A DNA stretch of 64,000 nt, taken from the NCBI GenBank assembly GCA_959347315.1, contig OY365819.1, positions 18,825,119 through 18,889,118 of the forward strand. Reading direction: 5' to 3'. Of the stretch, positions 1-10,904 are shown piece after piece. The first letter of the stretch is position 1. Each line of letters opens with the position of its first letter. The translations under genes were made by a program, and so were the position numbers. The stretch is from Bimastos eiseni (lineage: Eukaryota > Annelida > Clitellata > Crassiclitellata > Lumbricidae). The notes under the pieces were generated by a model. It did not search any database, was not told the DNA's origin, and saw only the letters and a program-made list of their open reading frames with translations.

Positions 1-365
1 GGTTGGTTTACTCTAGCTAATTTATCCTCAACAATTATCTTGAGTTAATTGTACTAACACAAGTGGGAGACGTCCATCATAGATTGATCAGTAAATCAAT
101 GAGATTCAAATTCACAGCTGTTTGAAGGCATTTAAAGTCATTAAATATTTATCTTGAATATATTTTTGTTTCTGGAGTTAATAATTCATGTTTTTCGCAT
201 TTATAATTGCTTTCTTCATTTTCAGTTCCTCGTATTTTTTAGGTCATTGGTTTCAAGTGTTTCAAGTGTTTTCTTGGTTTTACGCGCATTCTAGACATGT
301 ATTTTTCGTTGACCATTGTTTGTGTGATTTTCTTTGTCATCGATAATAATTATTTGTTATTGAAG

Positions 366-479
366 GACCTGGCTGCAAGAAACATTCTGGTAAGCGAGAC
401 ACTCATCTGCAAGGTTGCAGACTTTGGTCTTTCCAGAGAAGTGGAAACGGATAACTCCAGTGGAACTTACACAACCAAG
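366..479 (+). CDS. Eph exon: catalytic loop, DFG, activation loop
   Basis: The exon is 114 nt, phase 0 at both ends, after an AG at 364-365 and before a GTCAGC donor. It starts at the catalytic Asp of the HRD motif, so His-Arg must be in the preceding exon outside the window. The Asp, Asn and DFG are all present. Confidence 0.9.
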
Positions 480-3400
480 GTCAGCTGCTTTCCTCCAGTC
501 ATCTCTGTTCTTCCCTACTTACTAATTGTACTCTTTATTATTGTTGTTTATTTAAGTATAAATTAAATTAGTAATCTCAATTGTTAGATCATTTCTACAG
601 CACCTAAAAGAGAGAGGATATGGGAGGGAACCGGCTCATCTGCAAGCACTTAGTCAAAACATGATTGATAGGCGGTGGTTGAAATCAGTTCCAGGTCAAG
701 ATCAGGTTAAAGTGGATGATGTTTATAATTATGTACAGTATTTGATGAACAGTGCTGACTAACATTTTCCCCTTTAAGCCTCACTTTCACTTAGCCCTTC
801 ACATGCTTCAAATACTGAATCTGCCCTCAGTCATGTGATTGGTCACCTGGCGGCCGGGTTACAAGGGGGTCTGAGAGAGGTTGGGGCTTATGATCAGGTT
901 ACAAGTGGGTCTGAGAGAGGTTGGGGCTTATGATCAGGTTACAAGTGGGTCTGAGAGAGGTTGGGGCTTATGATCAGGTTATAAGTGGGTCTGAGAGAGG
1001 TTGGGGCTTATGATCAGGTTACAAGTGGGTCTGAGAGAAGTTGGGGCTTATGATCAGGTTACAAGTGGGTCTGAGAGAGGTTGGGGCTTATGATCAGGTT
1101 ATAAGTGGGTCTGAGAGAGGTTGGGGCTTATGATCAGGTTACAAGTGGGTCTGAGAGAGGTTGGGGCTTATGATCAGGTTACAAGTGGGTCTGAGAGAGG
1201 TGATTGTCCAGGTAAGAATGACAGGGGTGAGAGAGACAGAGACAGGTAGAGACCAGTTGCGGATCCATAGGGGGGCGATCACCCCCCCTTATATTATTTG
1301 GAAAGAAATTTCTTTAGCGATTTTTACTTGGCTTTTGCAGCCTTTTATAAAGAAAGTATGCAATGTCAACAAAAATGTTCAAATTTTAATGTAGATATAC
1401 ACTGTTGTAAATTATATTTTGAAGTAATTTATAATTATTGAAATTTGAAATACAATCATTTGATGAAGACTAGAGTTTTAGATTTTAGATTTTTAGTTTT
1501 AGAGTTTTAGTGGCAACCGCAGGTTGCCACTAAAACCTAAAAATCGCCCACCCCCCTTACTAGATGGTCTGGATCCGCCGCTGGTTGTCTACGTTAAATG
1601 GGAAGCGTCTGTATGCCTGTATGCCAATACAAATGCAGGAATTCGATCTTGTGGGCTTGTTCAAAACCGTGGTGCCACCTATCGAATCAAGTGAAATGTT
1701 TTCAGCTGTGTCTACTGAAAATGTTTCACTTTTGATCCGCGATCAGTATCTCGAAAATGTTTCTTCTACAGCCGGACACATAAAATTCGGCGAGTTTCGA
1801 CCGTTTAGGGTCAGGGTTGGTGCCGTTTTTGGACATCTGCAAAGAACTTTCCGCCGTAGAAGTTCTTTTTCCGTGCGTAATTGTTACGCCGCATAAGGAA
1901 ATGGTCAGGTTAAGCATCGTGAGGGTCCAGTTAGGCGTCGTTTATGGTCAGGGTTAGTGCCGTCTTTAGACATCTGCAAAGAACTTTCGGCCGCAGAAGT
2001 AATTTTTCGGTGCGTTTCGGTCGAAGTTTCGGCCGCGAAGCTAAAACGCTTTGCGATTAACGCTTAATTTTTGCCCCGCATAAATGTGTTGTCTACATTA
2101 AATGGGAAGCGTGTGAGTGTTACATTGAGTTTTGTTGGTTAATCTGTGATCGATCAATTATATAGCGCCAATCGACATGCTCACAATTCGCAACGCTAAC
2201 GGCTGGATTCTGAGGCGTTCGGCCTGTATGCCAATACAAGGCTATAACAGGACAACGTTTCCACAAATGCAGTAATCGATCTTGTGGGCTTTTTCAAAAC
2301 CGTGCTGCCACCTATCGAATCAAAGTGAAATATTTCAGTATCTACTGAAATTGGTTCACTTTTGATGCCCCATCATTTTCTCGAAAATGTTATTTCTACG
2401 GCCGAACAGATACAACTTTCCGCGAGTCATGACCTCTACGCACGCGCAACCTTTGGCGCATGCGCACAGTTGAAAACACCTAAAAATTTAATGTGCGTTG
2501 TGAGAGTCGGAAAGGGTCAGGTTAAGCATCGTGACTTGGGTCACGTTGTGTGGGTCGTTTAGTGTCACTGTTGGTGCCGCTTTTAAGCATCTGCAAAGAA
2601 CTTTCGGCCGCAGAACTAATTTTTCCGTGCGTTGAGAGGCCGAAGTTTCGGCCGCGAAGCTAAAACGCTTTGTAATTTTGGCGCCGCATAAATGTGTTGT
2701 CTACGTTAAATGGGAAGCGTCTGGGTGTTACATTGAGTTCTGTTGGTTAATCTGTGATCGATCGCTTATATGGCGCCAATCGACATGCTGACAATTCGCA
2801 ACGCTCAAGGCTGGATTCTGAGGCGTTCGGCCTGTATGCCAATACAAGGCTATAACAGGACAACGTTTCCTCAAATGCAGTAATTCGATCTTGTGGGCTT
2901 TTTTAAAACCATGCTGCCACCTATCGAATCAAAGTGAAATATTTCAGTATCTACTGAAATTGGTTCACTTTTGATGCCCCATCATTTTCTCGAAAATGTT
3001 ATTTCTACGGCCGAACAGATACAACTTTCCGCGAGTCATGACCTCTACGCACGCGCAACCTTTGGCGCATGCGCACAGATGAAAACACCTAAAAATTTAA
3101 TGTGCGTTGTGAGAGTCGGAGAGGGTCAGGTTAAGCATCGTGACTGTACAATTAGGCGTTGTGTGGGTCGTTTAGTGTCACTGTTGGTGCCGCTTTTAAG
3201 CATCTGCAAAGAACTTTCGGCCGCAGAACTAATTTTTCCGTGCGTTGAGAGGCCGAAGTTTCGGCCGCGAAGCTAAAACGCTTTGTAATTTTGGCGCCGC
3301 ATAAATGTGTTGTCTACGTTAAATGGGAAGCGTCTGGGTGTTACATTGAGTTCTGTTGGTTAATCTGTGATCGATCGCTTATATGGCGCCAATCGACATG

Positions 3401-6400
3401 CTGACAATTCGCAACGCTCAAGGCTGGATTCTGAGGCGTTCGGCCTGTATGCCAATACAAGGCTATAACAGGACAACGTTTCCTCAAATGCAGTAATTCG
3501 ATCTTGTGGGCTTTTTTAAAACCATGCTGCCACCTATCGAATCAAAGTGAAATATTTCAGTATCTACTGAAATTGGTTCACTTTTGATGCCCCATCATTT
3601 TCTCGAAAATGTTATTTCTACGGCCGAACAGATACAACTTTCCGCGAGTCATGACCTCTACGCACGCGCAACCTTTGGCGCATGCGCACAGATGAAAACA
3701 CCTAAAAATTTAATGTGCGTTGTGAGAGTCGGAAAGGGTCAGGTTAAGCATCGTGACTGTACAATTAGGCGTTGTGTGGGTCGTTTAGTGTCACTGTTGG
3801 TGCCGCTTTTAAGCATCTGCAAAGAACTTTCGGCCGCAGAACTAATTTTTCCGTGCGTTGAGAGGCCGAAGTTTCGGCCGCGAAGCTAAAACGCTTTGTA
3901 ATTTTGGCGCCGCATAAATGTGTTGTCTACGTTAAATGGGAAGCGTCTGGGTGTTACATTGAGTTCTGTTGGTTAATCTGTGATCGATCGCTTATATGGC
4001 GCCAATCGACATGCTGACAATTCGCAACGCTCAAGGCTGGATTCTGAGGTGTTCGGCCTGTATGCCAATACAAGGCTATAACAGGACAACGTTTCCTTAA
4101 ATGCAGTAATTCGATCTTGTGGGCTTTTTTAAAACCATGCTGCCACCTATCGAATCAAAGTGAAATATTTCAGTATCTACTGAAATTGGTTCACTTTTGA
4201 TGCCCCATCATTTTCTCGAAAATGTTATTTCTACGGCCGAACAGATACAACTTTCCGCGAGTCATGACCTCTACGCACGCGCAACCTTTGGCGCATGCGC
4301 ACAGATGAAAACACCTAAAAATTTAATGTGCGTTGTGAGAGTCGGAGAGGGTCAGGTTAAGCATCGTGACGGTACAATTAGGATTGTGTGGGTCGTTTAG
4401 TGTCAGGGTTGATGCCGATTTTAGGCATCTGCAAAGAACTTTCCGTGCGTTGAGAGGCCGAAGTTTCGGCGGGGAACTTAAACGCGTTGTAATTTTTGAG
4501 CCGCATAAATGTTTTGTCTACTGTGGCGGATCCATAGGGGAGGCGATGGGGGCGATCTCCCCCCCTTATATTATTTGGAAAGAAATTTCTTTAGCGATTT
4601 TTACTTGGCTTTTGCAGCCTTTTATAAAGAAAGTATGCAATGTCAACAAAAATGTTCAAATTTTAATGTAGATATACACTGTTGTAAATTATATTTTGAA
4701 GTAATTTATAATTTTTGAAATTTGAAATACAATCATTTGATGAAGACTAGAGTTTTAGATTTAGATTTTAGAGTTTTAGTTTTAGAGTTTTAGTGGCAAC
4801 CTGTGGTTGCCACTAAAACCTAAAAATCGCCCCCCCTTACAAGATGGTCTGGATCCGCCGCTGGTAGAGACAAACAGAGAGATGGACACAAACAGATCTC
4901 CAGCAGAGATTATGTAGTTATTGAGGCTCCATATAAATTTTGCCACAATGTTAACATAATGGTTTAGCACTAGGGATGTGATAATTTATGGTATTACGCT
5001 AACCTGTTTGCGTTATTATATTGTAAAACAGGGAGGCAAGATCCCAGTGCGATGGACCGCTCCAGAGGCAATTGCCTACAGAAAGTTCACCTCAGCATCA
5101 GACGTCTGGAGCTATGGTGTTGTCATGTGGGAGGTGATGTCATTTGGGGAGTGGCCTTACTGGAACTGGTCCAATCAGGACGTGATATGCGCCATTGATG
5201 CGGACTACAGACTACCACCGCCTATGGTTAGAGACATCAATCAATCAATCAATATATTCTATTGTAACCAACCAGATTAACAGCAGTAAGATAATTTGTT
5301 CAAGGTTCCTGTAACATTGGTAACAATTGGGAGGCCTGAAGTGATCTAGATACCGCTAGCTATGGTCACCTAAGGTACTTACTTATAATGGATACATAAA
5401 TGATAGCTGACTAATATATTTCCAACTATGATAAACAGTTTCATCATGTGCATCAATGTACGATATGACAGGTTATCTCTTTGAAAAATATATACAGGTA
5501 TATATGTATAAATATACAGATAACTACATGCATAACATACATAAGCATATATGCTACACATGTACATACATAAATACATACATACATGGATACATACAAA
5601 CAAGTCATACATACATAAATACATATGCTAGCCAAAACTAAAATCTCTGAATGATCCAATATCAGTAGGCAACCAGTTCACGTGTGCACAATAGGCTTGG
5701 GACATACTCTCTACCAATGTAGGTTACTGGACCAGTAACTAAAGATGTTAACAAATAAGAAACCAACCCGATTGACTAAGGATACCATGAAGCAAACTCT
5801 GCTATCTAGTAGTGCACAGGAAATGCTTTGTGATAGATTCCTGAAGGATCTTGTTTCTTTACATGACGTTACACTGTAATATGAACGTTTTGTTACAGGA
5901 CTGTCCTGAGGCAGTCTACCAGCTGATGCAGGACTGCTGGCAGAAGGAGAGAGGACACAGGCCGAGATTTGCTTCAATTGTTCGGACTCTGGACAAGCTC
6001 ATCCGATCGCCAGAGCTGCTAAGAAGGGCCATAACCCAAAGGTGTGCGTGGCCGGGACTAGGCATCGTGGAACTTCTTCGGCCTGTTTTGTTTTATGGAT
6101 TCTGTAATCTATGTGCTTTTTTTACGGTCTAGTAGTTAAAATGTTATTGAACTCTAAATGACACCACTGTGTTCAAACTGTTTCCTCATGTCCTATGCAA
6201 ACATATGTTGTTGTTGCATTTGAAACCTGTTCAGCAAGTATTTTCAGTTTGGCTTAATATGCTCTGCTGAAGACCAGTGAGATAGTCTTGTGTGCGGCAC
6301 CTCTGTGAGATAGTTAAACCACTCGTTTATATGTCTAAATACATACATACATACATGCACACATTACACAATTTTGCACACACGTCTATAGATACCTGAC

Positions 6401-7718
6401 ATGAAGCAGAGAGTTATCATGTAGCCAGTGGCCTTCTATGGCAGGGAATCTGCCAAATTCTTTGCTAATTTTTTCATAAAGTTTATTATGCCTGTTACTT
6501 AAAATGTCATGGAATTTAAATGATTTTTTGAATTAGTAAAAACTAATTTCTGATATTCGTGTTTTCGTTTGAAAGGTAGCATAAGAAAGTTTCATTCATG
6601 TCAAGAATATTTGCAGCTTTTAATAGATTTCTTGGATGTGAATGTTGACGATGAGTTATGGCTGCTTGTTTTCATACTGTAGTTGTTTAGGTCAGCATAG
6701 TACACATCATCTTCTCTGCAGAATGTTTTTACATATCTCTTGGGTGTGGGGCACTTTAGAGGAAGGGGAACAAAGTACTGGATAACACAGTGGGGTGCAG
6801 AGCTGAGCTACCCTCTCCTTTCCTCTTTCTTCCCCATCTTCTTATCTCTTCTATTCTTTGTCGTAAAGCCATCCTAATCCTCATCTTGCTAATCTCTTCC
6901 ACCTATCTCTTTCTCTGTTACTATCGCCATCTAAATCTTCCTTTGTAAAGGGTTGTCAGAGTTAGCAGGACATGTCCCTTTCTGAGTCACTTTTCTTAAT
7001 CATCCCTCATACCTCCTCATCTTCTGCTGGTTTTAAAATTACTTCTCACTGTTTGATTGATATAATTAATAACCATATTTGTTTCTGTTCTCACACTTGA
7101 GTGGTGATCGAAAATAAAAATGGCTTGACTTGACTTGACTCGACTAGGAACCAAGTTTGATTCTCATAAACCCCCGTAATGTTGACAACAGTGTTGGTTA
7201 AATTAGATGTAATGCAGAATGAGGGACTCCTTGCATGACTTCCAACAGTTAAATTCGACTTCTATAATAACTTGTCATCATTTGTTCACGCTATGTTTGC
7301 AATCATGCTGCTGTTTGTCAGTTTAAACTTAAACCAATATTATAATTACAATTGGGTAGGCCTATATATCATGTCTCACATTGTTTGTAGTGGATCGTGC
7401 AATACCTCATCGGTACAACTGATGCCCAATGCAACACAGAGTCCATCAAAACCCGATGATGCAACGTGTTCGACGCTTGACGGACCTGAGTGCTCCACAG
7501 TGGACAAGTGGCTGACGGGAATAAAGATGGACCGGTACAGCAGGGTCTTCCGAGACGCGGGCTACAGGACTATGCCGGATGTTGCACAGATAAGGCCTGA
7601 CGACCTTGTGAGGCTTGGTATCACTCTCGCTGGGCACCAGAAGAAGATCCTCAGCTCAGTTCGTGTTCTTCTGGCGTCGAGCAAACAGTTCAGTCGCACT
7701 GATGCTTCCTTTGTTTAG
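366..7718 (+). CDS. Eph receptor tyrosine kinase, C-terminal part (4 exons, 5' end outside window)
   Basis: Four exons, 366-479, 5032-5226, 5899-6041 and 7391-7718, join in frame (phases 0, 0, 2) to give 259 residues ending at a TAG stop. In order they hold the catalytic-loop remainder DLAARN, the DFG motif and an Eph-type activation loop (SGTYTTK), then PVRWTAPE with a substrate lobe containing [12 protein letters not shown], then the last kinase helix ([13 protein letters not shown]), and finally a SAM domain. Eph receptors bind membrane-tethered ephrins and signal at cell contacts. The kinase residues visible are intact, so this copy looks active. The protein ends in ASFV, which fits a class I PDZ ligand as in many Eph proteins. 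The ligand-binding, fibronectin and transmembrane exons must lie upstream of the window. The paralogue cannot be assigned. Confidence 0.93.
855..1210 (+). repeat. 40-bp minisatellite, about 9 copies
   Basis: The 40-bp unit contains GATCAGGTTACAAGTGGGTC followed by TGAGAGAGGTTGGGGCTTAT. GATCAGG recurs exactly every 40 bases from 891 to 1171, with only a few substitutions, so expansion or homogenisation is recent. It ends about 45 bp before the composite transposon. Confidence 0.95.
1254..1583 (-). mobile_element. Terminal MITE of composite copy 1, left
   Basis: This is a short non-autonomous element with a 13-bp near-perfect terminal inverted repeat, GGATCC palindromes near the ends, a C/G-rich subterminal tract, and a hairpin of arms TTTTAGTGGCAACC and GGTTGCCACTAAAA near the right end. 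It is in inverse orientation to the 25 kb, 45 kb and 52 kb copies. GTTGTCTA follows its inner edge. Confidence 0.88.
1584..4520 (+). repeat. Tandem array of ~613-bp GC-rich units inside composite copy 1
   Basis: The unit boundary is marked by GTTGTCTAC followed by GTTAAATGGGAAGC. Each unit has a hairpin built on AAGTGAAATATTTCAGTA and its complement-like partner TACTGAAATTGGTTCACTT. The later units also carry the palindrome GCGCATGCGC and repeated CGGCCGAA(A/G)TTTCGGCC-like words. The first unit (1584-2087) is the most divergent. The repeated 101-codon open frames in the units are not credible genes: they differ between copies and match no domain. Confidence 0.9.
4521..4863 (-). mobile_element. 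Terminal MITE of composite copy 1, right
   Basis: This is a full-length direct repeat of the left MITE. Its inner terminus reads CTGTGGCGGATCC, with an A-to-T change at position 2. The same change, together with the flanking TTTGTCTA, is found at the equivalent junction of the 25 kb composite. Confidence 0.88.
5032..5226 (+). CDS. Eph exon: APE motif and substrate lobe
   Basis: The exon is 195 nt (65 codons), phase 0 to 0, with acceptor AAAACAG and donor ATG|GTTAGA. It encodes [19 protein letters not shown] and continues through the Eph-typical [15 protein letters not shown] to the conserved YRLPPPM, where Eph kinases continue with DCP, as the next exon does. Confidence 0.95.
5460..5640 (+). 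repeat. Degenerate (ATAC)n / (TACA)n tract
   Basis: Imperfect tetranucleotide repeat, rich in ATACATAC, inside the Eph intron 5227-5898. The long open frames on both strands here come only from the repeat. Confidence 0.7.
5899..6041 (+). CDS. Eph exon: C-terminal end of kinase domain
   Basis: The exon is 143 nt, from acceptor TGTTACAG to donor AAAG|GTGTGC, ending with two bases of a split codon. It encodes [19 protein letters not shown] and the helix [15 protein letters not shown], the usual end of an Eph kinase domain. Confidence 0.93.
6042..7390 (+). other. Eph intron without recognisable genes
   Basis: 1349-nt intron, T/C-rich toward 6820-7060. A short ATACATAC stretch lies near 6340. 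No conserved reading frame or transposon with clear ends is visible. Confidence 0.7.
7391..7718 (+). CDS. Eph last exon: linker, SAM domain and PDZ-type C terminus
   Basis: The acceptor is TTTGTAG. One base completes the codon from the previous exon. A serine/threonine-rich linker of about 30 residues leads into a SAM domain recognisable from [17 protein letters not shown] and the closing helix [19 protein letters not shown], typical of Eph SAM domains. The C terminus SFV, with Ser at -2 and Val at 0, fits a class I PDZ ligand. The TAG stop is at 7716-7718. Confidence 0.93.
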
Positions 7719-8266
7719 CGTCCTTGAATTTCTTTCCCAAGTCCGCGTCACACGCTGCATGGTCGCTAATCATTATGCAATAATCTGTGAGCTTTACGAG
7801 GCCAGAGGCCATGGATGAATGGGATGAAAGCAGAGGCTAGTTTAATGGATGCTTCCTCTTGTTTTATCTGTTAGGACCTATTCAATGTAGTTTTCTGTGG
7901 CTGCAGCAGTTTGGAGTGCTCGCCTTGTGTGCATAGTTGATCCACAAAACTGCTGGACAACTTTGTCATTGGTTTGTCATTAGATAGTGGCACTTGATGA
8001 AATACAGGATTAACTGCAGCCGTACCTCCTTCAGATAAACCCCTATTACTTGACGCAGCCCTTATGGATAAGCTGGTTCCCTGTGCTTGACTTTCTAATG
8101 GCGCTTTAAATGTCAGCTTTCTCCTCCGATCTCTAGGTTGTTTGAAGCCATGTCGTCAGCTCGGTCTACTCTCCCTTGGCATTTGTGAGCCGTGATCTAA
8201 GCCAAAGGCAAATATTGATTCTGAGAAGAATAATTCCTCCCGTCATCGTCGTATCTTTGGTTCTTG

Positions 8267-8272
8267 AATAAA
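8267..8272 (+). terminator. Candidate poly(A) signal of the Eph gene
   Basis: AATAAA 549 bases after the stop codon, in T-rich non-coding sequence. Further AATAAA words occur downstream (for example near 9695), so the true 3' end is not certain. Confidence 0.4.
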
Positions 8273-8744
8273 CTGTTTTTGGCTTATCAGCCGATGTTGT
8301 ACTATATCTGTAAATAGCATTGTGCAGACAATTTATTGAAGCTGCTTGTTTAACGTCCTGTATCTATTCTGATGTCTTGCTGGCACATCAGGGCTCTTGC
8401 TGTTGATGATGATGCACAGTTTGTGATAATTGCTATGATTTTGTTGAACACGATGCAGGTGAGGGCTAATCATGACAGGTAGATTTCTAGTAAATACAGA
8501 GGCTGCCTGTTAGTTATAGAGGGATATTATAATTGCATAAATTAGCAATTAAAATACTTTGTATGCCTGTACCACTCAGATGATCACACAAATTCAGCAG
8601 TTTCTGATTGGCATGTTTGCTTGGGATTCACCTCTTTAAAACAGTTTATGTTGCCCCATTCATTCATTCATTATTTCATTCACTCAAGAGGACTTATATA
8701 GCCTCCCTCCATGATGACCTATTCAGAGGCACTTCCAGCTCAGC

Positions 8745-8968
8745 TCTGGCTATAAAGAACAGTCATGATGTGGTTATAAAGAACAGTCATGATCTGGCTA
8801 TAAAGAACAGTCATGATCTGGCTATAAAGAACAGTCATTATCTGGCTATAAAGAGCAGTCATGATCTGGCTATAAAGAACAATAATGATCTGGCTATAAA
8901 GAACAATAATGATCTGGCTATAAAGAACAGTCATGATCTGGCTATAAAGAACAGCCATTATCTGGTTG
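8745..8968 (+). repeat. 24-bp minisatellite, about 9 copies
   Basis: The unit is CTGGCTATAAAGAACAGTCA plus TGAT. Because 24 is a multiple of three, the array is open in several frames on both strands. Those frames are by-products. The array directly follows a LINE/SINE-tail-like sequence (TTATATAGCC... TTCAGAGGCACTTCCAG). Confidence 0.93.
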
Positions 8969-9009
8969 CTCTTGATCGAAGTGTACATTGCTTCGATGTG
9001 GTGTTTGTA

Positions 9010-9820
9010 ATCATCTAGACTGAACTGACTTGACCTTTCTGCCTTATTTCATGGTTTTGCTTTTAGTGTTTTAAGGGTTTTACTCGTAATGAAATAATTT
9101 CGGTTAAAATGATTTTCTAAGCCAAAGTGTCATCTGGTTTCCTTTTGTATTGAGAAATGAAGAACCTGTCCTTATTAGTAAAACTTTGTGAATGCATTTC
9201 TGCACTCACCCCATGCTTTTAATCGACCTATTCATAATTTTCACCATTGTATGTGTGGTGTTCTAGTTTTATAAATTCTGGTGAATGGTGAATTTTTTGT
9301 AGACTCAGTTTATCTGCTATGCAAAACAATCAAAATTGTCAAAGTATTTTCTAAACTCTATTTAGGTTTAAACTTTAGCCACATCTGTAATGCATGCAGA
9401 CATTCAATTAAAATGGAGAAAAGGCCCCAGATAAATCTATTGAGCCTTTGGCACTTACATTCAGAAACATTCTAGATTTAAATATAGTTGGAGACTGTAT
9501 TTGTTTAATACTAGTTCAGTTTGCTGTACTCATGCAAGCAGCCTGTGACAAGAAGTTAAAAAAGTATTGAGATGTATTTGTTTTTGGTGACAATCAAGTT
9601 GTTAGGACTGTCAGTTTTAAATATATTCAAGTTATGCTGTTTAGAATGAGTTATATTAAACTGTTTATATATGTTGGTCTGTTTGTAAACGTGTAAATAA
9701 ATGACGCTTTACAGATTAGTTTATGTGCAGCTGAAGTTGTGACATTCATGAATGACGTTCTTTCCAACTTCGATCATTATAATTGTGCCTGTATGATATT
9801 TATTGTGCACCTTTTCAGGA
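9010..9820 (+). other. AT-rich intergenic stretch, nothing recognised
   Basis: No conserved frame, no transposon ends and no RNA gene could be identified. Confidence 0.6.
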
Positions 9821-9821
9821 A

Positions 9822-9922
9822 CTGCCCCTGAAGGATGCTTAGGGGCCATCCAATAGATGGTTAGGGGCCATCCAAAAGATGGTTAGGGGTCATCCAAAAG
9901 ATGCTTAGGGCCATCCTTTAGT
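9822..9922 (+). repeat. 24-bp minisatellite, about 4 copies
   Basis: The unit is built on AGATGGTTAGGGGCCATCCA, repeated about four times with small changes. Confidence 0.85.
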
Positions 9923-10316
9923 ATGTACATACATAGAAATCCGGAATAAAATTAGTCCCCACTCTGCCTTTTGCACACACGTACTTCCTTCATCATGGTG
10001 TGTAGGACCTACGCTTGACGCACTCCCCAGAATCCTAAATAAGGGGGTATATTTAATCCACACCAAATCAATAAATAATAATAATAACATTAACTTGTGT
10101 GGCAGATAATGGCAGTCGGAGGTGATATGGCGTACAATTGACACCATTCCCTCATTTCTTCTTCTCCCCATAGTACAGGTTGATTTGAAGACCAATGTAG
10201 CAAAGTATTATCAATGTTTCTCATCACACACCAGCCCCATTTCGTATGCATACCTACTTTAACAGTAGGCCTAAAACCCATATATATGCGTTTGGTTTGG
10301 GGCCATGGTGGGGCCT

Positions 10317-10353
10317 CCTATGTAGCATGGGGGAGGGTCCCATGCTACATAGG
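10317..10353. repeat. Perfect 15-bp inverted repeat (hairpin)
   Basis: The arms CCTATGTAGCATGGG (10317-10331) and CCCATGCTACATAGG (10339-10353) are exact complements separated by 7 bases. It lies just before the CTGT array. Function unknown. Confidence 0.9.
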
Positions 10354-10365
10354 ATTATATGATTG

Positions 10366-10875
10366 TTATCTGCTGTCTGTCTGTGTCTCTCTGTCTCTGT
10401 TTGTCTGTCTGTTTGTCTCGGTCTGTCTGTCTGTCTGTTTGACTGTCTGTCTGTTTGACTGTCTGTCTGTCTGTCTGACTGTCTGTCTGTCTGTTTGACT
10501 GTCTGTCTGTCTGTCTGTCTGTTTGACTGTCTGTCTGTCTGTCTGTTTGACTGTCTGTCTGTCTGTCTGTTTGACTGTCTGTCTGTCTGTCTGTTTGACT
10601 GTCTGTCTGTCTGTCTGTTTGACTGTCTGTCTGTCTGTTTGACTGTCTGTCTGTCTGTCTGTTTGACTGTCTGTCTGTCTGTCTGTCTGTGTGTCTGTTT
10701 GACTGTCTGTCTGTCTGTCTGTGTGTCTGTTTGACTGTCTGTCTGTCTGTCTGTTTGACTGTCTGTCTGTCTGTCTATCTGTTTGACTGTCTGTCTGTCT
10801 GTTTGACTGTCTGTCTGTCTGTTTGACTGTCTGTCTGTCTGTCTGCCTGTCTGTGTGTTTGACTGTATGTCTGTG
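10366..10875 (+). repeat. (CTGT)n microsatellite with a higher-order TTTGACTG spacer
   Basis: About 500 bp of CTGT repeats interrupted every 16-24 bases by TTTGACTG, giving a nested periodicity. Its long open frames on either strand reflect the repeat only. Confidence 0.97.
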
Positions 10876-10904
10876 GTTCTGGGCTGTGGTTCACTGGTGA
10901 CCAT

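Larger units (their letters stand above)
1254..4863 (+). mobile_element. Composite hAT-type transposon, copy 1 (MITE - tandem array - MITE)
   Basis: The 3610-bp element begins CAGTTGCGGATCC and ends GGATCCGCCGCTG. Perfect 8-bp duplications GTAGAGAC flank it at 1246-1253 and 4864-4871. Both ends are direct copies of a ~340 bp MITE (1254-1583 and 4521-4863). Between them are five tandem units starting at about 1584, 2088, 2696, 3309 and 3922 (504, 608, 613, 613 and 599 bp). CAGNG-type termini and 8-bp duplications fit the hAT superfamily. No transposase is encoded, so movement would need one supplied in trans. Confidence 0.88.
480..5031 (+). other. Eph intron holding a minisatellite and a 3.6 kb transposon
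   Basis: This 4552-nt intron separates the activation-loop exon from the PVRWTAPE exon. About 600-700 resembles the dispersed repeat seen again near 52310. A 40-bp minisatellite lies at 855-1210, and composite transposon copy 1 fills 1254-4863. Apart from these insertions nothing coding is visible, so without them the intron would be under 1 kb. Confidence 0.8.

Noticed and set aside
2362..4400. Repeated open frames of 66-101 codons starting [10 protein letters not shown], also found in the 25 kb and 50 kb elements
   Set aside because: They track the 613-bp array units, change length with single-base differences, show no domain, and occur in all frames. Treated as non-coding array DNA.
8608..9018. 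136-codon frame of AIKNSHDL repeats
   Set aside because: The 24-bp minisatellite has a period divisible by three, so open frames arise on both strands.
10254..10904. 216-codon frame made of Gln-Thr-Asp-Arg repeats on the minus strand, and matching Val-Cys-Leu frames on plus
   Set aside because: Pure translation of the CTGT microsatellite.
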